Origin: Rhodoferax sp. | Lineage (GTDB): Bacteria; Pseudomonadota; Gammaproteobacteria; Burkholderiales; Burkholderiaceae_C | DNA: 58,383 nucleotides | Assembly: GCF_028714215.1 (NCBI RefSeq) | Contig: NZ_JAQTMS010000033.1 | Location: 1 to 58,383, forward strand | Reading direction: 5' to 3' | Shown here: piece by piece, positions 43,946 to 53,218 of the stretch | How positions within the stretch are numbered: the stretch's first letter is position 1 | How the letters are laid out: each line of letters opens with the position of its first letter | Translations under genes and position numbers: made by a program | Notes under the pieces: model-generated | The model's database searches: none | Told to the model about the DNA's origin: nothing | The model's input: the letters and a program-made list of their open reading frames with translations, nothing else

Positions 43946-45282
43946 ATCAAGGCGCGTGCCGAGGCCAGCAGATAGCCGATCAGGCACGAGGTGGAAACGC
44001 CGATCAGGCCCGGCAATATGAAGCTGTGGTTGATCACGTACTTGCCGATGCGGGTGGTGCCGGAGCGGTCGAACTGGATCGCCGCCAGATCGCTGGGATA
44101 GGTTGGCAGGATGTAGTAACCGTAAGAGGCCGCCGCAAACGCCACGATGTAGCCCGCTGGGACGCCGATGGCCAGTCCGACCGGCACCATGGCGCTGATG
44201 GCCGCAGCCTGCGAGTTCACCAGCTTCGAGACCAGCAACAGGGCAATGGCATAGGTCCAGGGCTGCGTCTTGACCAGATCCGTCAGGGCCGCCTTGAGTG
44301 CCGGCAGATTCGCCTCGAACACCGTGTCGGCCATCCAGGCAATACCGAACACCGCCACCACCGCCACCATGCCGGCGCGAAACACCTCGGTCTTGCCGAT
44401 GGTCGATGGATCGGTCTTGGTGAAGACGATGATCAGCGCGCCGGCCAGCAGCATGAACATCTGGATCGTCAGCACCATGTTCAGGGGTTTGCCGTTGATC
44501 AGTGGCCGCAGGTTCTGGAACGCCCCCAGGAACGCCACCACGACGATGGCGCCAATGAATATCCACATGGCGGTCCATTGGTCTTTTGAAAGCTGTTTGC
44601 CCATCAGGGTCGCGCTGTCGCCGTAAACGATGCGGCGCTGCTCAGGGTCGGCAATGCGCCGCTGAAACTCCGCGTCCTGGTCCAGGTCTTTGCCGCGGAA
44701 CCAGCTGAAGATGCCGATCATCAGCACACCGGCCAGCGTGGACGGAATGGTGATCGACAGCAGCATGATGAAGTCAATCACCTGACCGCCGACCGGCGCT
44801 TTGGCCAGGAAGGCGACCAGCGACACCACCGCCACCGACACCGGGCTGGCCAGGATGCCCATCTGGCTGGCAATGGAGGACGCCGCCATGGGGCGCTCGG
44901 GCCGGATGTTGTTCTTGATCGAGATGTCGTAAATGATGGGCAGCATGGTGTAGACGACGTGCCCGGTGCCGCACAGCATCGTCAACGTGCAGGTGACGAA
45001 GGGCGCCAGTATGGAGACGTATTTCGGGTTGCGCCGCAACACTTTTTCGGCCCCCAGCAGCAAGACTTCCAGACCGCCCGAGGCCTGCAAGGTGGCGGAG
45101 GCGGCGACCACCGCGATGATGGTCAGCATCACATCCACCGGCGGCTTGCCGGGTGCCAGCTTGAAGAAGAAGGTCAGGATGACAATGCCGATGCCGCCCA
45201 GCAGGCCCAGCGCAACACCGCCTTTGCGTGCGCCGTAGAACAGGCACACCAGAATGATCGTTATCTGTAGCAGGATTTCCAT
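43942..45282 (-). CDS. dcuB: Anaerobic C4-dicarboxylate transporter DcuB
   Basis: This 446-residue inner-membrane carrier exchanges fumarate, malate or aspartate for succinate during fumarate respiration. Length and sequence follow E. coli DcuB closely: '[12 protein letters not shown]'-like N-terminus, '[20 protein letters not shown]', '[16 protein letters not shown]' and '[20 protein letters not shown]'. About 12 hydrophobic segments are visible. I chose the ATG at 45282 because AAAGG lies eight bases upstream; the TTG at 45291 is less likely. An FNR-type box upstream (45354-45367) fits oxygen control, as for E. coli dcuB. Confidence 0.93.
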   Translation of the reverse strand: MEILLQITIILVCLFYGARKGGVALGLLGGIGIVILTFFFKLAPGKPPVDVMLTIIAVVAASATLQASGGLEVLLLGAEKVLRRNPKYVSILAPFVTCTLTMLCGTGHVVYTMLPIIYDISIKNNIRPERPMAASSIASQMGILASPVSVAVVSLVAFLAKAPVGGQVIDFIMLLSITIPSTLAGVLMIGIFSWFRGKDLDQDAEFQRRIADPEQRRIVYGDSATLMGKQLSKDQWTAMWIFIGAIVVVAFLGAFQNLRPLINGKPLNMVLTIQMFMLLAGALIIVFTKTDPSTIGKTEVFRAGMVAVVAVFGIAWMADTVFEANLPALKAALTDLVKTQPWTYAIALLLVSKLVNSQAAAISAMVPVGLAIGVPAGYIVAFAAASYGYYILPTYPSDLAAIQFDRSGTTRIGKYVINHSFILPGLIGVSTSCLIGYLLASARALI

Positions 45283-45353
45283 ATTCAACACCTTTCTGGG
45301 GTGTGAATATACTGCAGATAAGGGTAAACCCTGGTGCGACCAATCTTTATCTA

Positions 45354-45367
45354 TTGATCCAAATCAT
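45354..45367. promoter_or_regulatory. FNR/ANR-type box upstream of dcuB
   Basis: TTGAT (45354-45358), CCAA, ATCAT (45363-45367) matches TTGAT-N4-ATCAA at nine of ten defined positions. Its centre is about 78 bp from the dcuB start codon, which would put a class II start near 45319. It indicates anaerobic activation of dcuB. It could also affect the downstream side, but the nearest gene there (45405-46469) is transcribed toward it and ends there. Confidence 0.7.
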
Positions 45368-45404
45368 TCATGTTGGTGATTTATGGACAAGATCTTGCCA
45401 GCGC

Positions 45405-46469
45405 CTATGACCTGGCTTGGAGAAACTTGCCAATCTCCTCCAGCGCTTCCCGGCCTTCCGGCAATTCCGGGTGGTAAATCTGCCAGACATGGACCATGTG
45501 GTTCCAGGTTTGAAAAGTCACCGGCGAGCCGGCGGCGAGGGCCTTGTTGACGTAGCGCCGGCTGTCGTCGAACAGCATTTCCGCCTCGCTGGCCTGCACC
45601 AGCAGCGGCGGCAGGTTGGCCAGGTCGCCAAATACCGGGGAGACCACCGGATCACAGGGGCGCAGGCGATTTTGCAGCCAACTGCCCCACAGCAGCAGGC
45701 TGCGGGGAATCTTCGCCAGTGCCTTGAACAATGGGCCCAGCATCGGATCGGTAGCCAGATTGTTTTTCAGGCTGGGACTGCCCAGCGAGCCATCGGTCGC
45801 CGGTGACAGCGCCACGGCGGCGTTGGGCGCGCGCCAGCCCTGATCGCGAATCCAGGCAATCAGCGACAGCGTCAGATTGCCGCCGGCCGAATCGCCAGCG
45901 ACAAAAACAGCCGTGGCGGGCGCCGCACCGCCGGGTCCGTGGTCCAGCAGCCAGCGGTAGGCGTTGCGGCAATCCTCGATGCCGGCCAGGCGCGGGTGTT
46001 CCGGCATCAGACGGTAGTCAATGGCCAGCACCGCGGCGTTGGCGATTTCGGAAAATTTGGAGGTCAGGCGCCGGTGGCTTTTCGGGCTGCCCATGGTGTA
46101 GGCGCCGCCATGGATGTAGAGCAGGCGCCGGCGACTGTCGACGCCGGGCGCCAGCACCCATTCGGCCGCTACCCCGGCGGCGTCGACAGGGATGAATTGG
46201 GTCGTTGTCTCGGTGACTGGGAACACGTTGTCCATGTAGTTGCGCAGCAGTGCTACATGCTGGCGGCGCGGCGTGCCCTGGATGACTGCGGCAATCTCGC
46301 CCAGCGACGCAACCACCGCTTTGAACTCTGCGCTGGCGGCTTTGCCGATCGAGCGGCGTTCGCCCACGGCTTGGTCGAAGGCGCTCAGGTCGGCACCGCG
46401 CAGATAGATCATCTCGATCGCCCAGAACACAGCCAGCAAGGCCAGCAGCGACAAAAGTAGCAAAGTCAT
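45405..46469 (-). CDS. Alpha/beta hydrolase, hormone-sensitive-lipase family
   Basis: This 354-residue esterase/lipase-like protein has an N-terminal membrane anchor or signal (residues 2-22, very Leu-rich). The HSL oxyanion motif is HGGAY at 120-124, the nucleophile Ser194 lies in 'VAGDSAGGNLT', and the acid and His lie in 'QASEAEMLFDDS' and 'TWNHMVHVWQ' near the C-terminus. It may hydrolyse short acyl esters at the membrane; substrate unknown. It is read toward dcuB and lies 15 bp after rlhA, with which it may be cotranscribed. Confidence 0.88.
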   Translation of the reverse strand: MTLLLLSLLALLAVFWAIEMIYLRGADLSAFDQAVGERRSIGKAASAEFKAVVASLGEIAAVIQGTPRRQHVALLRNYMDNVFPVTETTTQFIPVDAAGVAAEWVLAPGVDSRRRLLYIHGGAYTMGSPKSHRRLTSKFSEIANAAVLAIDYRLMPEHPRLAGIEDCRNAYRWLLDHGPGGAAPATAVFVAGDSAGGNLTLSLIAWIRDQGWRAPNAAVALSPATDGSLGSPSLKNNLATDPMLGPLFKALAKIPRSLLLWGSWLQNRLRPCDPVVSPVFGDLANLPPLLVQASEAEMLFDDSRRYVNKALAAGSPVTFQTWNHMVHVWQIYHPELPEGREALEEIGKFLQARS

Positions 46470-46483
46470 CTTCAGCTTTCGGT

Positions 46484-48514
46484 TCAGTGGCCAAATTCTT
46501 GCGCTGGCCGTTTTTTGTAAAAGGTCAGGGGCTTATCGCTTTGCGCTACTGTCGGCGCCCGGCGCGCCTGCTGCAGTACCGATTTCTTCATACTGCCCAG
46601 CACGTGCATTTCGCAGGCTTTGCAGTCGAAGCGCAGGGTCAGCTTTTCCTTGCCGTTGAGCAGTTGCAGCGGCTCGGCCTTGATCGTGCCCTGCACGCCC
46701 ATGACACCCTTGGCCTGTTTGGGGCACAGGCTCAAGGAAAAGCGCACGCAGTGCTTGCTGATCATCAAGCTGACCTCACCCAGCTCCTGCAAGGCCTCGT
46801 AGGCCGGCGCAATCAGCTTGACACCGTGCCGGGCATAAAAAGCATGGGCTTTTTGATTGAACACATTGGCCAGGTAGCTCAGGCTGTCTTCGGGGTAGGG
46901 CACCGCCGGCGTCAGCGCAGCGGCACGGGGCAAGCGCGTGAACGCCCTGGCCCGGGCCGCCTCCAGTGCCGCCACCGCCTCGCGGCGCAAGGGGTTGAGT
47001 AAGGAAGCGGGGACAAACCAGGCTTGTGAAAAGACCACTTGCAAGTCCAGCATCGCAAAATGGCTGCTGCCCAGCTTGCCGACGTGCAGGCGCAAATGGG
47101 CCAGCGCCGCGTCCCGGTCCTGCGCCAACTGGCGCGTCGCGTCCGGCAGTGCTGCCCGCGCCGTCGCACTGTGGCCGTCCTCGTCGGTCAGCGTCAGGGT
47201 GATTTCCTGCGCCGTGTCGGTCAGCTGGGCCCAGACGCCGATGCGCCGCTCGCTGGATTTTTTGTCCAGTACGCGCACCCATTCAAGGTCGCGGTTGCGA
47301 TTGACTTCCGTGCCCTTGCGCAGGTCTTTCAAATCGGCCATCGGGTCTTTCGGAAAGACCCGCCAGCGCGAGCTGGCGGCGGCCTGCTTGCCGCTGCTGC
47401 GCTCGGCCCGGTTGATGGCCAGCCCCACCAGTTCCTTTTGCAGGTCGTAATAGCACAGGCCGTCGCCGTTGTGCAGTTGGGTATCGGGTGCGATGGTTTC
47501 CAGCTCCAGCCAGTTGGGGCCCAGCTGGGTCACATGACCGATCGGCTGGCCCGGGTTCTTGGGCGTGTCAAAAGCACCGATGTCGGGTTGCCGACCCGGC
47601 ACGAAATAGTCGGTGAACTCGCGGTTGAAATTTTGTTGTGGGTCGGGCGCGAAGCTGAAGCGGGTGCTGCCACTGGAGGATCTTGCCAGCGGCAGTTCCG
47701 AATCCTGGCGTTGTTCCATCAGCGCGTCCAGCAGCTTGCGGTAGTGGGCGGTGATGTTTTTCACGTAGCCCAAATCCTTGTAGCGACCCTCGATCTTGAA
47801 ACTGCGGATACCCGCGTCCACCAGCGCTGCCAGATTGTTGCTCTGGTTGTTGTCCTTCATCGACAGCACATGTTTGTCATGGGCCACAAAGCGTCCTTTT
47901 GCGTCCAGCACCTGGTAGGGCAGGCGGCAGGCCTGGCTGCATTCGCCGCGATTGGCGCTGCGCCCGGTGTGGGCCTGGCTGATGTAGCACTGGCCGCTGT
48001 AGGCCACGCACAAGGCGCCATGCACGAAGAATTCGAGCGTGCAATGGGTCTGTGCCCGAATCGCCTGGATTTGCGCCAGCGTCAACTCCCGTGCCAGCAC
48101 AATCTGGGACAGGCCGACGTCTTGCAGAAAACGCGCTTTCTGGGGCGTTCGGATATCGCATTGGGTGCTGGCGTGCAACTGAATTGGCGGCAGGTCAATT
48201 TCCAGCAGGCCCATGTCCTGGATGATGAGGGCGTCGACGCCGGCGTCGTACAGTTGCCAGGCCAGCTGGCGGGCCGGCTCCAACTCATCGTCACGCAGGA
48301 TGGTGTTCAGGGTGACGAAAATGCGGCTGTTGAAACGGTGCGCATGGCGCACCAGCCGGGCAATCTCCGGCACGCTGTTGTCGGCGCTGGAACGGGCGCC
48401 AAACGAGGGGCCGCCGATGTAGACCGCATCGGCACCGTGGTTGACGGCCTCGATGCCGATCTGGGCGTCGCGCGCCGGGGCCAGGAGTTCGAGCTGATGG
48501 TCTAACAGTGACAT
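46484..48514 (-). CDS. rlhA: U32 family protein, 23S rRNA 5-hydroxycytidine synthase RlhA (YdcP-like)
   Basis: This 676-residue member of peptidase family U32 has the length and two-part layout of E. coli RlhA (YdcP), which hydroxylates 23S rRNA C2501. The N-terminal U32 barrel has 'LELLAPARDAQIGIEAVNHGADAVYIGGP' (positions 8-36) and a Cys cluster in 'GALCVAYSGQCYIS' and 'RGECSQACRLPY' that could bind an Fe-S centre. 'IRSFKIEGRYKDLGYVKNI' is the family signature. The C-terminal collagenase-like domain ends with 'FDCKACEMHVLG'. The short homologue YegQ (TrhP) is much smaller, which supports the RlhA call. Confidence 0.87.
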   Translation of the reverse strand: MSLLDHQLELLAPARDAQIGIEAVNHGADAVYIGGPSFGARSSADNSVPEIARLVRHAHRFNSRIFVTLNTILRDDELEPARQLAWQLYDAGVDALIIQDMGLLEIDLPPIQLHASTQCDIRTPQKARFLQDVGLSQIVLARELTLAQIQAIRAQTHCTLEFFVHGALCVAYSGQCYISQAHTGRSANRGECSQACRLPYQVLDAKGRFVAHDKHVLSMKDNNQSNNLAALVDAGIRSFKIEGRYKDLGYVKNITAHYRKLLDALMEQRQDSELPLARSSSGSTRFSFAPDPQQNFNREFTDYFVPGRQPDIGAFDTPKNPGQPIGHVTQLGPNWLELETIAPDTQLHNGDGLCYYDLQKELVGLAINRAERSSGKQAAASSRWRVFPKDPMADLKDLRKGTEVNRNRDLEWVRVLDKKSSERRIGVWAQLTDTAQEITLTLTDEDGHSATARAALPDATRQLAQDRDAALAHLRLHVGKLGSSHFAMLDLQVVFSQAWFVPASLLNPLRREAVAALEAARARAFTRLPRAAALTPAVPYPEDSLSYLANVFNQKAHAFYARHGVKLIAPAYEALQELGEVSLMISKHCVRFSLSLCPKQAKGVMGVQGTIKAEPLQLLNGKEKLTLRFDCKACEMHVLGSMKKSVLQQARRAPTVAQSDKPLTFYKKRPAQEFGH

Positions 48515-48554
48515 GCTGCGGATTATCCCCGCGCCGATCGGTTATCGTCACACC

Positions 48555-49322
48555 ATGCGTTCCAAATTCCCTGTCACTGCCAGACCCCGATTTGACGCGG
48601 TGGACGCCTTGCGCGGTCTGGCCATGCTCTGGATGACAGCGTTTCACTTCTGTTTCGACCTGAACCAGTTCGGCTACATCCAGCAGAATTTCTACCGCGA
48701 TCCGGTCTGGACCTGGCAGCGCACCCTGATCCTGAGTCTGTTCCTGTTTTGCGCCGGCATGGGGCAAGCCATCGCCGTTGCGCAAGGGCAAAGCTGGTCG
48801 CGCTTCTGGCGTCGCTGGGGGCAAATTGTGGCTTGCGCGCTGCTGGTGACGCTGGGGTCGTGGTGGATGTACCCGCAAAGTTTCATTTATTTTGGCGTCT
48901 TGCACGGCATCGCCCTGATGCTGATCGTGGCGCGCTTGACGGCCCGCTGGGGCGGTTGGCTGTGGCTTCTGGGAGGGCTCGCCATCGCCGCGAAATTCGT
49001 CGGCTCCCAGGCCCTGGAGACGCAGACGCTGGCCCCCTTCGCCGCGGCTTTCGACGCGCCAACACTGAACTGGCTGGGTTGGATCACGCACAAGCCGATC
49101 ACCGAGGACTACGTGCCGCTGCTGCCGTGGCTGGGGGTGGTCTGGTGGGGGGTGGCGGCCGGCAACTGGCTGACTGGCAGCGGTCTGAAGGGTCTGCAAC
49201 AGACCCTGCCCGGTGTCTTTCAGCCGCTGGCCGCAATAGGGCGCTGGAGCCTGCCTTATTACATGCTGCACCAGCCGCTGATGATAGGCACCCTGATGGC
49301 GGTGGGCTGGGTGGCCAAATAA
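48555..49322 (+). CDS. DUF1624/heparan-alpha-glucosaminide N-acetyltransferase-like membrane protein
   Basis: This 255-residue integral membrane protein has about seven hydrophobic helices. 'RFDAVDALRGLAMLWMTAFHFCFDL' (positions 11-35) is the HGSNAT_cat signature, in which the His is the proposed acyl carrier. 'MLHQPLMIGTLM' at the C-terminus is also typical. I chose the ATG at 48555; an in-frame ATG at 48513 overlaps the divergent rlhA start. The acyl acceptor is not known. It is monocistronic and followed at once by a bidirectional terminator. Confidence 0.87.
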   Translation: MRSKFPVTARPRFDAVDALRGLAMLWMTAFHFCFDLNQFGYIQQNFYRDPVWTWQRTLILSLFLFCAGMGQAIAVAQGQSWSRFWRRWGQIVACALLVTLGSWWMYPQSFIYFGVLHGIALMLIVARLTARWGGWLWLLGGLAIAAKFVGSQALETQTLAPFAAAFDAPTLNWLGWITHKPITEDYVPLLPWLGVVWWGVAAGNWLTGSGLKGLQQTLPGVFQPLAAIGRWSLPYYMLHQPLMIGTLMAVGWVAK

Positions 49323-49350
49323 AAAAACGCGGCCAAAGCCGCGTTTTTAT
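49322..49350. terminator. Bidirectional terminator between DUF1624 gene and PPIase gene
   Basis: AAAAAACGCGGC (49322-49333) pairs with GCCGCGTTTTT (49338-49348) around a CAAA loop. It has a T-run on both strands, so it can end both convergent transcripts. Confidence 0.92.
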
Positions 49351-49398
49351 TTTTTGTGAGACAGACCGCAGCGCGGCACTCCCCGCTCGTTGAGCCGG

Positions 49399-50184
49399 TT
49401 ATTCGATCTTGGCCTTGGCGCGCAGTTCTTCCTGGTACTTGCCCATTTTCTGTTGCAGCAATTGCTGCGCGATCTGCGGTTTCACGTCGTCGAATTTTGG
49501 CAATTGGGCATCGCGCACGTCGTCCAGACGAATCACGTGATAACCAAATTGTGTCTTGACCGGCGTTTCAGTGATCTTGCCCTTGGCCAGCTTGCTCAAG
49601 GCCTCCGAGAATTCGGCGACGTAGTTGCCGGCGTTGGCCCAGTCAAGATCGCCACCCTTGGCCGCCGAGCCGGGGTCCTTGGAAGATTTCTTGGCAATCT
49701 CGTCAAATTTGCCGCCTTTCTTCAATTGGGCAATGATGGCCTTGGCCTGGTCTTCCTTTTCCACCAGGATGTGACGAGCGTGGTATTCCTTGCCACTGTT
49801 GGCGGCGATGAACTTGTCGTACTCGGCCTTCACCTCGGCGTCGCCGACAGGGTTGGCTTTCTGGTAAGTGGCAAACAGTTCGCGGATCAAGAGCGTCTGG
49901 CGCGCCAGTTCCACCTGGATCTTGAAGTCTTCCGTGGTGTCAAGGCCCTGCTTCTGGGCTTCCTGGATGAAAATTTCACGGGCAATGACTTCGTCCTTGA
50001 GTTGCGTCTGCATCTCGGGTGTCACCGGACGGCCGGAACGGGCAATCTGCTGGGCCAGTACGTCGACGCGTGAGGTCGGAACGGCTTTGCCGTTGACGAC
50101 GGCCACGTTTTGCGCCAATGCCAGCGGGGTCAAGGTGCTCAGCAGGGCGGCGCTTGCAAGCGTGGCTAAAAATTTCATTTTCAT
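49399..50184 (-). CDS. Periplasmic parvulin-type peptidyl-prolyl isomerase
   Basis: This 261-residue exported chaperone/foldase has a signal peptide cleaved after about residue 24 (ALA|QN). A SurA-like helical N-domain spans about 25-130, and one rotamase domain about 133-228 with 'YHARHILVEKEDQAKAII', 'SKDPGSAAKGGDLDW' and 'TQFGYHVIRLDD'. The C-terminal helix ends 'KYQEELRAKAKIE'. It is of the PpiC/PrsA type common in Burkholderiales and probably helps outer-membrane protein folding. An alternative start lies two codons later (50178). It follows bolA by 48 bp. Confidence 0.9.
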   Translation of the reverse strand: MKMKFLATLASAALLSTLTPLALAQNVAVVNGKAVPTSRVDVLAQQIARSGRPVTPEMQTQLKDEVIAREIFIQEAQKQGLDTTEDFKIQVELARQTLLIRELFATYQKANPVGDAEVKAEYDKFIAANSGKEYHARHILVEKEDQAKAIIAQLKKGGKFDEIAKKSSKDPGSAAKGGDLDWANAGNYVAEFSEALSKLAKGKITETPVKTQFGYHVIRLDDVRDAQLPKFDDVKPQIAQQLLQQKMGKYQEELRAKAKIE

Positions 50185-50232
50185 TCAGGTTTCCTGGGTA
50201 AAAAGTTCTAGGTCGGTAGCTTCAAATAAGGT

Positions 50233-50535
50233 TCAAACTGAGGGGGGTCCAGCTTCAATCGCCAGCGCGTGCAAGCCCTGCTCCATGAAATCTTGCAGCG
50301 CATCATACACAAGGCGGTGGCGCGCCAGCGCCGACTTGCCGGTAAATATATGTGAAGTGATGCGCACGCGGAAATGACTGCCAAAGCCGCTGCCGTTGGC
50401 GCCGGCGTGGCCCTGGTGCCGATAACTCTCGTCGAGCACCTCCAGCGTGACCGGTTGCAGGGTCTCACGCAAGCGCTGGTCGAGCTGCTGCGCGGTGGGC
50501 GCGCTGGAGGCAAGGCGGCTGGTCATGGTGGGCAT
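50233..50535 (-). CDS. bolA: BolA-family protein
   Basis: This roughly 100-residue protein has the BolA fold (class II KH-like). 'EVLDESYRHQGHAGANGSGFG' opens the domain (quoted as positions 36-55), then 'SHFRVRITSHIFTGKSALARH' and 'HRLVYDAL' carry the conserved His likely to share an Fe-S cluster with a monothiol glutaredoxin. The ATG at 50535 overlaps the yciB stop by one base; the ATG three codons later (50526) is equally plausible. The longer open frame starting at 50730 is a shadow of yciB. Cotranscribed with msrB-yciB. Confidence 0.88.
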   Translation of the reverse strand: MPTMTSRLASSAPTAQQLDQRLRETLQPVTLEVLDESYRHQGHAGANGSGFGSHFRVRITSHIFTGKSALARHRLVYDALQDFMEQGLHALAIEAGPPSV

Positions 50536-51074
50536 CAGGTTTTGGGTTCGTCGGTTTTCAGGTAACGCGCAATGTAGAAACCCTGGCCAACGATGAAGAC
50601 CAGCGGAAAGGCATAGCCCCAGAGTTTGAAATTGACCCAGGCCTCGGTGCTGTAGAAGGCCGCCACATAGGCATTGATGAGCGCCATGAAGGCGCTGTAG
50701 ACGACCCAGACCAGATTGAGCCGCATCCACACCGGATCAGGCAATTCCAATTGGCTGCCCAGCATCATCTTGAGAAAGTTCTTCTTGTAGACCCAGACTG
50801 CCAGCGCCAGCGCAATTGCGGTTGCGCCGTACAGCACGGTGGGTTTCCACTTGATGAAGCGTTCGTCATGCAGCAGCAGGGTCAAGCTGCCGAAAATCAA
50901 AATCAGTGCCAGCGTGATCTTGTGCATGGCTTGCAGTTTTCGGTCCAGCGCGTAGATCAGGCTCATTTGAAGCGCCGTGGCGACCATCAGCACGCCGGTG
51001 CCTACATAGATGTCGTACAGCTTGTAAGCGCCGAAGAACAGCAGGATGGGAAAGAAGTCGATCAGTATTTTCAT
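50535..51074 (-). CDS. yciB: Inner-membrane septation protein A homologue (YciB/IspZ)
   Basis: This 179-residue inner-membrane protein has five hydrophobic segments. '[21 protein letters not shown]' at the N-terminus and '[20 protein letters not shown]' near residue 148 are the YciB signatures. The family influences cell division and envelope maintenance; the mechanism is unclear. Its start overlaps the msrB stop by four bases, and its stop overlaps bolA by one, so the three are translated as a unit. Confidence 0.92.
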   Translation of the reverse strand: MKILIDFFPILLFFGAYKLYDIYVGTGVLMVATALQMSLIYALDRKLQAMHKITLALILIFGSLTLLLHDERFIKWKPTVLYGATAIALALAVWVYKKNFLKMMLGSQLELPDPVWMRLNLVWVVYSAFMALINAYVAAFYSTEAWVNFKLWGYAFPLVFIVGQGFYIARYLKTDEPKT

Positions 51075-51481
51075 TTGGGGGTGAAGTTTAACGAAGCCGA
51101 GTTCATGCAGTAGCGCAGACCGGTAGGCGCCGGGCCGTCCTCGAACACATGGCCCAGGTGCGCGCCGCAGTCGGCACAGTGCACCTCGGTGCGGCGCGAA
51201 AACAGCTGGTTATCCACCTTGGTGGCCACGGCCGCGGCCTCGATGGGTTCAAAATAGCTGGGCCAGCCGCAGTGCGATTCAAATTTCGCGTCACTGTCGA
51301 ACAGCGGTTTGTCGCAGCAAATGCAGCGGTAAATGCCGGCCGCCTGCTGGCCCTCCAGCTTGCCGCTGTAGGCCCGTTCGGTCGCCTCGTGGCGCGTCAC
51401 CTCGAAGGCCAGCGGCTCGGCGCCCTTGGCTTGCAACAGCGCTTTCCACTGTGCGTCGGTTTTTTGAATCTTGAAAGTCAT
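51071..51481 (-). CDS. msrB: Peptide-methionine (R)-S-oxide reductase
   Basis: This 136-residue enzyme reduces methionine-R-sulfoxide in proteins. Zinc is held by two CxxC pairs: '[11 protein letters not shown]' and '[10 protein letters not shown]'. '[13 protein letters not shown]' is the substrate Trp region, and the catalytic Cys lies in '[13 protein letters not shown]' at the C-terminus. I start at the ATG 51481; the upstream in-frame ATG at 51502 lies inside selO. It is eight bases after the selO stop, linking two redox-related genes. Confidence 0.94.
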   Translation of the reverse strand: MTFKIQKTDAQWKALLQAKGAEPLAFEVTRHEATERAYSGKLEGQQAAGIYRCICCDKPLFDSDAKFESHCGWPSYFEPIEAAAVATKVDNQLFSRRTEVHCADCGAHLGHVFEDGPAPTGLRYCMNSASLNFTPK

Positions 51482-51489
51482 GCTGGGTT

Positions 51490-52983
51490 TCAGGAACTGC
51501 AACTGATTTGGATACTATGCGCCCAATCCGGCGGGAAGGCGGCGAATTGGGCGTATGCGGGATGCTCTTCAAACGGCGATTCAAGTACCGTCAGCAACTT
51601 GTCGACCAGGGAAAAGTCCTTCATTTTGGCGCTTTGAATGGCCTGTTCGGCCAGGTGGTTGCGCAGTACGAATTTGGGGTTGGTCTTGAGCATCAAACCC
51701 GACGCCTGAGTTGGTGAACTGGAAGAGAGCCGTTTTTCATAACGCAGCCACCAGGCGACAAAGGCCGATCGGTCCAGGAACAAGTCGCGCACCGGTTCGC
51801 TGGTGGCGTCGGCCACGCAGTGGCTCAGGCGCCGCCAGAAGATACTGTAGTCGACCCCGTCTCTGGCCAGCAACTGCAGGATGTCCTGGATCAGCATCCG
51901 GTCGCCCGCCGGGTCTTGCACGTCGCTGTCGGAGAGTCCAAGCTTGGCGCGCATGCGCCGTTCAAATTCGCGCGGAAACAGGGCTTTGAACGGCTCCAGT
52001 GCGGCCAGCGCCAGTTCCGGCTCGACGATCAGGGGCAGCAAGGCCTGTCCCAGGCAAAACAGGTTCCAGTAGGCAATATTGGGTTGCTGGTTGAAGGCGT
52101 AGCGTCCCTGCGTATCGGAATGGTTGCAGATGTGATCGCTCCGGTAGGCATCCAGGAATTGAAACGGACCGTAATCGATGGTCAGCCCCAGAATGCTCAT
52201 GTTGTCGGTGTTCATGACACCGTGGCAAAACCCCAGTGCTTGCCATTGCGCTACCAGCTGGGCGGTGCGCTCGTTTACCGCCTCGAGCAGGGCAGCATAG
52301 GCGTTGCCGGAAAATTTGTCGCTGGCGCGACACTGCGGGTAAAACCGGTCGATCACGTAGTCGGCCAGGACCTTGAGCTGATCAAGTTGGCCGCGGTAGG
52401 AAAAGTGCTCGAAATGGCCGAAGCGCACAAAGCTCGGTGCCAGCCGTGTCAGCACCGCCGCCGTTTCCATGGTCTCGCGGTAGATTGGGGCGTCCGAGCC
52501 GGTGACGCACAAGGCCCGCGTGCTGGGCACTTGCAGGCCATGCATGGCTTCGCTGCACAGGAATTCACGGATGCTGGAACGCAGCACGGCCCGGCCGTCG
52601 GCCATGCGCGAATAGGGCGTCAAACCGGCGCCCTTGAGTTGCAGTTCCAGCCCGGCAGTGGTCTCGCCCAGCAGGATGGCGCGACCATCGCCCAATTGGC
52701 CGGCCCAAACGCCGAATTGATGACCGCTGTAAACACTGGCCAGCGGCCGTGTGCCGGCGATGGCGCAGTTGCCGCTGAGGGCTTCCAGCAGGTCTTTCGA
52801 GTCCAGCCAGGATGCCTCCAGGCCGAGTTCGCGGGCCATGGCGCGGCTGCTGCCGACCCAGTACGGCGCCGGCAAGGGTTGGGGGGATACCGGGGTGTAA
52901 AAGTCTTCCCCCAACTGGCTGAAACTATTGCGCCAGGTCAAGCCCAGATCAAGTTGATGGAGTGGGTCTGTGCAGCGGTTCAT
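51490..52983 (-). CDS. selO: Protein adenylyltransferase SelO (YdiU) pseudokinase
   Basis: This 497-residue protein has an atypical kinase fold that transfers AMP rather than phosphate to Ser/Thr/Tyr of target proteins and is linked to oxidative stress. Signatures include '[19 protein letters not shown]', '[20 protein letters not shown]' and the metal-binding Asn/Asp in '[17 protein letters not shown]'. The chain ends Cys-Ser-Ser, the position where eukaryotic SelO has selenocysteine; here it is an ordinary Cys codon. The coupling to msrB directly downstream fits a redox role. Confidence 0.94.
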   Translation of the reverse strand: MNRCTDPLHQLDLGLTWRNSFSQLGEDFYTPVSPQPLPAPYWVGSSRAMARELGLEASWLDSKDLLEALSGNCAIAGTRPLASVYSGHQFGVWAGQLGDGRAILLGETTAGLELQLKGAGLTPYSRMADGRAVLRSSIREFLCSEAMHGLQVPSTRALCVTGSDAPIYRETMETAAVLTRLAPSFVRFGHFEHFSYRGQLDQLKVLADYVIDRFYPQCRASDKFSGNAYAALLEAVNERTAQLVAQWQALGFCHGVMNTDNMSILGLTIDYGPFQFLDAYRSDHICNHSDTQGRYAFNQQPNIAYWNLFCLGQALLPLIVEPELALAALEPFKALFPREFERRMRAKLGLSDSDVQDPAGDRMLIQDILQLLARDGVDYSIFWRRLSHCVADATSEPVRDLFLDRSAFVAWWLRYEKRLSSSSPTQASGLMLKTNPKFVLRNHLAEQAIQSAKMKDFSLVDKLLTVLESPFEEHPAYAQFAAFPPDWAHSIQISCSS

Positions 52984-53056
52984 GCCCGGATTGTCTCGCG
53001 CCGGCGCGACACCCGATGCTTGCAGGGTTATCCAAAAAAACGCAGTAACATGCGCT

Positions 53057-53186
53057 TGGTCAGTTGCGGACAGAGCTGGTGAACAGCCGGCATCTGATGG
53101 TCAGTTGGGGACAGAGCCGGTTTATTGGGTCTCACCGCGGTCTGTTCCGCAAGGTTTTGGATTGCTGGCCGCCATCTGTCCCGCAA
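53057..53186. repeat. Four-copy motif TTGCGG-n-ACAGA in divergent selO/acyl-CoA ligase gap
   Basis: The 235-bp intergenic region has two direct copies on the plus strand, TTGCGGACAGA (53064-53074) and TTGGGGACAGA (53105-53115), and two inverted copies, TCTGTTCCGCAA (53141-53152) and TCTGTCCCGCAA (53175-53186). The first pair is part of a 20-bp direct repeat (53057-53076 and 53098-53117) with 19 of 20 bases equal. The pattern suggests either an operator array or remnants of a mobile element end. Confidence 0.7.
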
Positions 53187-53218
53187 CGTTCAGATTTACT
53201 ATTTTCAGGAGCTTGTTC

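Noticed and set aside
50536..50730. N-terminal extension of bolA
   Set aside because: The extra 65 residues overlap yciB in another frame and lack BolA similarity.
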